Source: Candidatus Neomicrothrix sp. UBA825
Lineage (GTDB): Bacteria; Actinomycetota; Acidimicrobiia; Acidimicrobiales; UBA8592
Direction: 5' to 3'
NCBI GenBank assembly: GCA_002295705.1
Contig: DBHP01000016.1
Location: forward strand, 70,701-89,209
DNA: 18,509 nucleotides
Every line of letters starts with the position of its first letter. Position 1 is the first letter of the stretch. Both the position numbers and the translations under genes were made by a program. The notes under the pieces were generated by a model. That model had not been told where the DNA came from. It made no database searches and worked only from the letters and a program-made list of their open reading frames with translations. Below are positions 15,132 to 18,509 of the stretch, in pieces.

Positions 15132-16333
15132 TCCCATCTGACAGGTAAATTTGCGAACCCTTTCAGAACGCCTGCAGTAGTTTGTTTGGGAGACCCATTA
15201 GCGCGTATTTTAGGCAATCTCCTAATTATCGCTGCCAGGGCAGCTTTCCCTTCAAGGCGGCTTAACGGAGCTCCAAGGCAGTAATGCGATCCGACTCCAA
15301 ATGAAGTGTGGTTACGAAGAGTCGTAGGATCTCTGTTGATATCAAATACATCCGGATCCCTCCAAAGATTCGGATCTCTATTTGCAGAACCGAACATCAT
15401 ACAAACCTTAGAATCAACGGGTACTGTAACTCCATGAACAGTGACTTCTTCTGTATTTGTTCTGAATAATCCATGTACTGGAGCATCGAATCGAAGACTT
15501 TCTTCAATTGCATTTGGAATTAGGTTAGGGTTTGATTTGAGGAGTTCGAATTGCTCTGGGTACTCCATAAGTCTATGAAGAACGTTCCCTATCATGAGGG
15601 TTGTTGTTTCTGAACCGGCTACTAGAAGGAATTGGCAGAATCCAAGTATTTTCTTTATCGAGAGCTCTTTGCCGTCATTAGTTACCGTAAGTAATCGAGT
15701 TAATAAGTCTTCAGGGACGTCCTGTCCACTAACCAGAAGATTTTTCCTTTCAGCGATATGGTTGCTGAAATATTCAAAGAAGTCCTGATAGGCGACTTTT
15801 ACTCCAGCGGACGCTTCTCGTCCTTCGGGGTAGGCGACTGCTTCTGCCATTGGAAGAACCCAGTTTCGGAAAAGTCCAATATCTTTTGTTGGAGTACCCA
15901 GCAACCAGCACATAACAGTAAGAGGAATCGGAGCTGCGAATTCTTTAATGATGTCACCCGACATCTTCTCCTCAAAGTGATCGATCAGTTCTTCAGTTAA
16001 ATCAACAATTTTTCTTTCCATCTTTTCAATAGTTGAGGCTTTAAATATTCTTGAAATTGCGATTCGTTCTTGTGTATGTTCTGGAGGGTCGCTTGAAACA
16101 AGCACTCCAACACCTGGCTCCGAATACGCTAATCCAGGCCCAAATTTTGAAGACCATATTTTCTCATCTCGCAAGGCTGCTGTTACGTCCTCTCCTCTTG
16201 TTAGCGTGTAATGTGCAGAGGGCTGACTTGTGTGATGGACCGGACATTTATCCCTCAATAAACTCATCACAGTCGTCGGGTTATCTTGAAAATGCTGATC
16301 AGCAAAACTAAACGCAATATCTTCTGAATTCAT
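15128..16333 (-). CDS. Cytochrome P450 monooxygenase (401 aa)
   Basis: A complete soluble bacterial P450 of standard length with every signature intact. These are the C-helix H86/R90 (in SSDPPEHTQER), the I-helix AGSETT (239-244, E242-T243), ExxR (E278-R281 in EESLRF) and the heme loop FGVGSHYCLG (345-354) with thiolate C352. It is close to conventional CYP families that hydroxylate terpenoids, fatty acids or sterols, unlike the two longer P450s at the left end. It starts six bases after the FadH-like gene, with AGGA overlapping that gene's stop as ribosome binding site, so it is the last gene of the right-hand operon. Its stop overlaps the stop of the HAD gene within CTAG (15128-15131). A ferredoxin partner is not encoded nearby. 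The substrate is unknown, but co-expression with acyl-CoA dehydrogenase points to an alicyclic or branched acyl substrate. Confidence 0.96.
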   Translation of the reverse strand: MNSEDIAFSFADQHFQDNPTTVMSLLRDKCPVHHTSQPSAHYTLTRGEDVTAALRDEKIWSSKFGPGLAYSEPGVGVLVSSDPPEHTQERIAISRIFKASTIEKMERKIVDLTEELIDHFEEKMSGDIIKEFAAPIPLTVMCWLLGTPTKDIGLFRNWVLPMAEAVAYPEGREASAGVKVAYQDFFEYFSNHIAERKNLLVSGQDVPEDLLTRLLTVTNDGKELSIKKILGFCQFLLVAGSETTTLMIGNVLHRLMEYPEQFELLKSNPNLIPNAIEESLRFDAPVHGLFRTNTEEVTVHGVTVPVDSKVCMMFGSANRDPNLWRDPDVFDINRDPTTLRNHTSFGVGSHYCLGAPLSRLEGKAALAAIIRRLPKIRANGSPKQTTAGVLKGFANLPVRWD

Positions 16334-16339
16334 TTTTTC

Positions 16340-18307
16340 CTAAAGTGACCGCACGAGGTCTGCAGCTTGATGGATTGCCGCTTGGATTCCATTTGTTCCT
16401 GATGCATCACCGATTGTGTGAATTTTAGGATTCGGTTGAAGAGATTGGGTTGCTAGGTAGTTGCCTAAATCTCTATTGGGGTGATTATAGGTAACTAAAG
16501 CTACTGTGTTGGCGTGAATTCTTCGCTTTCGTTCTGTGAACGGGACTCCAATCATCACTTCATCTTGAGTTATAGCTTGGAGATAGTGTCCGCCGATGAA
16601 GTCAAAGTTTTGTGACATGAGCCGTTCTTTCGCTGCTTCAACGGTTGCAGGCGGGTACGGAAGTGAGGCGCCGAGGCTCTCATACCTGCTGACAAGAGTT
16701 ACTTGCATTCCGCGCTCAAGAAGAGCGTCTGCTACCGAAATTGCTTCAAATGTTCCAGTATCATCAAAGATAACTGCGGGCCCTTCCGAGTTAACTCTTC
16801 CTCCGAATCCAAGAACATCCCAACTGCTGTAAACATGATTCAAATTAAATCCTTTTAAGGGAGCAATGGGTGTTGTCAACTGGAATCCATCTGTTCGAGG
16901 CGTAGATCCAGTAGCTAGAATAATCCGATCTGGTGATATCTTATTGACCAAATCGGGATCAACGAACGAATTCAATGTTACGTTCACTTTGAGTCGTTCC
17001 ATTTCTGTTTCAAGCCATTTTGTGATTGCTCCAAGATCAGACCGATGTGGAGCAGAGGCAGCAATTGTTACTTGTCCTCCCAGTCGTTTTGTTGCTTCGT
17101 GAAGGTGTACGTCGTGCCCTAGTATGGCTGCGGTGCGGGCTGCTTCAAGCCCTGCAGGGCCACCTCCAACAATGAGAATTTTTTCTATTGATTTTGGCTT
17201 TTCTGTTGGTTCGAATGTAATTTCTGTTTCTTTTGCGGCAGCGATATTAACGACACATCCAAGTTTTCCTGTTGACATGATTTGCCCGACACAGCCAAAG
17301 TTTGATCCGATACAGGGACGAATTAGGTCGGCGTTGCCTTGTTTCGCTTTATTGACTAGTCCAGGATCTGCTATGAGAGCACGAACCATGGAAACCATAT
17401 CGGCCTGCCCTTCATTTACAATTGTGTCTGCTTGATCTAATGTCATTATTCGCCCTACGACAATTGTTGGCTTCGTTAGTTGTGTCGTTATTGGTTCATT
17501 GGCAGGCATTTCGTGACCGAGTGGGTCATCCATCGGAGAGAGCAGTTTATGGAACCGCCAATATGAGCCCATGTGAAGTGAAATGTAATCGACGTGTGGC
17601 TCCACTATTTTTGCTATTTCTGCATTGTCTTCAGCTGTCAGCCCTCCCGGGATATATTCTTCGTTGGGTAGCCTTATCCCTACGCAAATGTCATTTCCAA
17701 CCTCTTCTCTTATGGCGCCGATAATCTCCATGAGAAATCGCATGCGGTTCTCCAGAGAACCTCCGTATTGGTCTGTGCGTATGTTATTGGCTGGCGATAG
17801 GAACTGTTCGATGAGGTATCCACTGGACGCATGAATATCAACTCCATCAAGCCCCCCGTCTCTGCATCTGCGGGCAGCAGCAGCGAACGCCTGAACCATC
17901 TCTTCAATCATTGACGGAGTCATCTCTAACGGAATTCCCCCAGCAATAGGATTTGGAATGGGACTGGAAGATATCTGAGTTGTTCCTTTCCCGGGCGCTC
18001 GAGCAGATCCTGGATGGTAGATTTGCTGAAGCATTTTCATACCGTGTGGTTTAAGAGCAGTGCTTAGCTCTTTGTAAAAATCAATAACTGCATCGTCATG
18101 GAGCGGGATAATGCTTCGCATAGCAGGTGAAGAAAGATGAACACCTGTAGCTTCAAGTGTGCTCATTCCTACTCCACCGACTGCACGTGCTTCATGGTAC
18201 GCAATCAGTCGCTTGAGTGGCAACGCTGTTGAATGAGCAGAACGAACAATTCTATTTGGAATGGTAAGCGGTCCAACGTCGATTGGTTGAAATAACTGCT
18301 CGTACAT
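16340..18307 (-). CDS. FadH-like 2,4-dienoyl-CoA reductase family flavoenzyme (655 aa)
   Basis: A three-part oxidoreductase like FadH: an Old Yellow Enzyme-type FMN barrel (about 1-325), an Fe-S linker (330-355) and a FAD/NAD(P) domain starting with ILIVGGGPAGLEAA (377-390). The barrel has the family opening LFQPIDVGPLTIPNRIV and GVDIHASSGYLIEQFLSP (155-172), with Y164 matching FadH catalytic Tyr166. The linker reads C332-x2-S335-x3-C339-x11-C351, so three of four [4Fe-4S] ligands are present at the exact FadH spacing and the second is Ser. The FadH active-site His after the Trp is not obvious here. The frame also opens at 18403, but the ATG at 18307 is chosen because GGAGGGG lies seven bases upstream, the product begins as FadH does, and the longer form would overlap the preceding gene. 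It probably reduces an unsaturated acyl-CoA or ring; exact substrate unknown. Confidence 0.92.
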   Translation of the reverse strand: MYEQLFQPIDVGPLTIPNRIVRSAHSTALPLKRLIAYHEARAVGGVGMSTLEATGVHLSSPAMRSIIPLHDDAVIDFYKELSTALKPHGMKMLQQIYHPGSARAPGKGTTQISSSPIPNPIAGGIPLEMTPSMIEEMVQAFAAAARRCRDGGLDGVDIHASSGYLIEQFLSPANNIRTDQYGGSLENRMRFLMEIIGAIREEVGNDICVGIRLPNEEYIPGGLTAEDNAEIAKIVEPHVDYISLHMGSYWRFHKLLSPMDDPLGHEMPANEPITTQLTKPTIVVGRIMTLDQADTIVNEGQADMVSMVRALIADPGLVNKAKQGNADLIRPCIGSNFGCVGQIMSTGKLGCVVNIAAAKETEITFEPTEKPKSIEKILIVGGGPAGLEAARTAAILGHDVHLHEATKRLGGQVTIAASAPHRSDLGAITKWLETEMERLKVNVTLNSFVDPDLVNKISPDRIILATGSTPRTDGFQLTTPIAPLKGFNLNHVYSSWDVLGFGGRVNSEGPAVIFDDTGTFEAISVADALLERGMQVTLVSRYESLGASLPYPPATVEAAKERLMSQNFDFIGGHYLQAITQDEVMIGVPFTERKRRIHANTVALVTYNHPNRDLGNYLATQSLQPNPKIHTIGDASGTNGIQAAIHQAADLVRSL

Positions 18308-18312
18308 GGCTT

Positions 18313-18319
18313 CCCCTCC
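18313..18319 (-). promoter_or_regulatory. Ribosome binding site that fixes the FadH-like start
   Basis: On the minus strand GGAGGGG precedes the ATG at 18307 with seven bases between the GGAGG core and the start codon. It is the clearest Shine-Dalgarno in the right-hand operon and decides between this start and the longer open frame from 18403, which has none and runs through the end of the acyl-CoA dehydrogenase gene. Confidence 0.75.
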
Positions 18320-18341
18320 AACTAAGCACTGATAACAGTTT

Positions 18342-18509
18342 CTACCCTCGTGGCTCCCTGTCAAGTCCAAGCACTCGTTCCCCGAGAATGTTACGCATGA
18401 CATTCGACGTCCCCCCCATGATTGTGTACGCGGGAGCGTAAGATAGGCCCTTAGTTAATTGATTGTCGAGAAGGGCTTTAGGTCCAAGTATCCGGCTTAC
18501 AAATTGGGC
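18342..18509 (-). CDS. Acyl-CoA dehydrogenase, C-terminal end (N-terminus outside window)
   Basis: Fifty-five residues and a TAG stop are visible at the right edge on the minus strand. They contain YAPAYTIMGGTSNVMRNILG followed by ERVLGLDREPRG. The GGTS/GGTSN..RN.I.ERVLGL pattern is the conserved C-terminal helix pair of FAD acyl-CoA dehydrogenases, where the residue after GGT and the Arg contact the neighbouring subunit's FAD. Short-chain, branched or steroid types cannot be told apart from this piece. It is 34 bases upstream of the FadH-like gene and so is an earlier gene of the same operon, supplying enoyl-CoA or dienoyl-CoA intermediates for it. Confidence 0.88.
   Translation of the reverse strand, partial: AQFVSRILGPKALLDNQLTKGLSYAPAYTIMGGTSNVMRNILGERVLGLDREPRG

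Noticed and set aside
18308..18403. Longer N-terminus of the FadH-like protein from ATG 18403
   Set aside because: It overlaps the end of the acyl-CoA dehydrogenase gene in another frame, lacks a ribosome binding site and adds residues absent from FadH. The GGAGGGG-supported ATG at 18307 is preferred.

Overview
The window is a dense, AT-leaning bacterial stretch with no RNA genes, no insertion sequences and no CRISPR array that I can see. It carries 14 protein genes, two of them cut by the window edges. The gene content is lipid- or terpenoid-type catabolism (three cytochrome P450s, a class III CoA-transferase, acyl-CoA dehydrogenase, FadH-like flavoenzyme, two PhyH dioxygenases, SDR) around housekeeping genes (glnS, a SNF2 ATPase). 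This mix and the compact spacing suggest an environmental, probably marine, free-living heterotroph. An acidimicrobial actinobacterium or a SAR202-like lineage would fit, but this is inference from gene content, not a placement.

Layout: (1) 1-4924, minus strand: serine hydrolase (beta-lactamase fold), CaiB/BaiF CoA-transferase, P450, and a second P450 cut by the left edge, all closely spaced as one operon. (2) 5004-6698, plus: glutaminyl-tRNA synthetase. (3) 6691-9695, minus: SDR dehydrogenase, PhyH dioxygenase, and a second PhyH dioxygenase with an SCP2-like N-terminal domain. (4) 9937-13520, plus: a large SNF2-family helicase overlapping by one base with a small basic/acidic protein of unknown function. 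(5) 13517-14443, minus: DUF2797-like protein. (6) 14499-15131, plus: ThrH-type HAD phosphatase. (7) 15128-18509, minus: acyl-CoA dehydrogenase (C-terminal end only), FadH-like 2,4-dienoyl-CoA reductase-family flavoenzyme, and a third P450.

The operons in regions 1, 3 and 7 look like oxidative degradation or modification modules. A P450 or dioxygenase would hydroxylate the substrate, an SDR oxidise the alcohol, a CoA-transferase activate the acid, and acyl-CoA dehydrogenase and the FadH-like enzyme handle the enoyl/dienoyl-CoA stages. The substrate cannot be read from the sequence.

The points most worth a second look are a tandem P450 pair in which the downstream member has lost the C-helix His/Arg heme-propionate signature; a FadH-like enzyme with a Ser in place of one of the four Fe-S cysteines at otherwise exact spacing; the SCP2-like/PhyH fusion; the small protein coupled to the SNF2 ATPase; and convergent gene pairs that all overlap at their stop codons.
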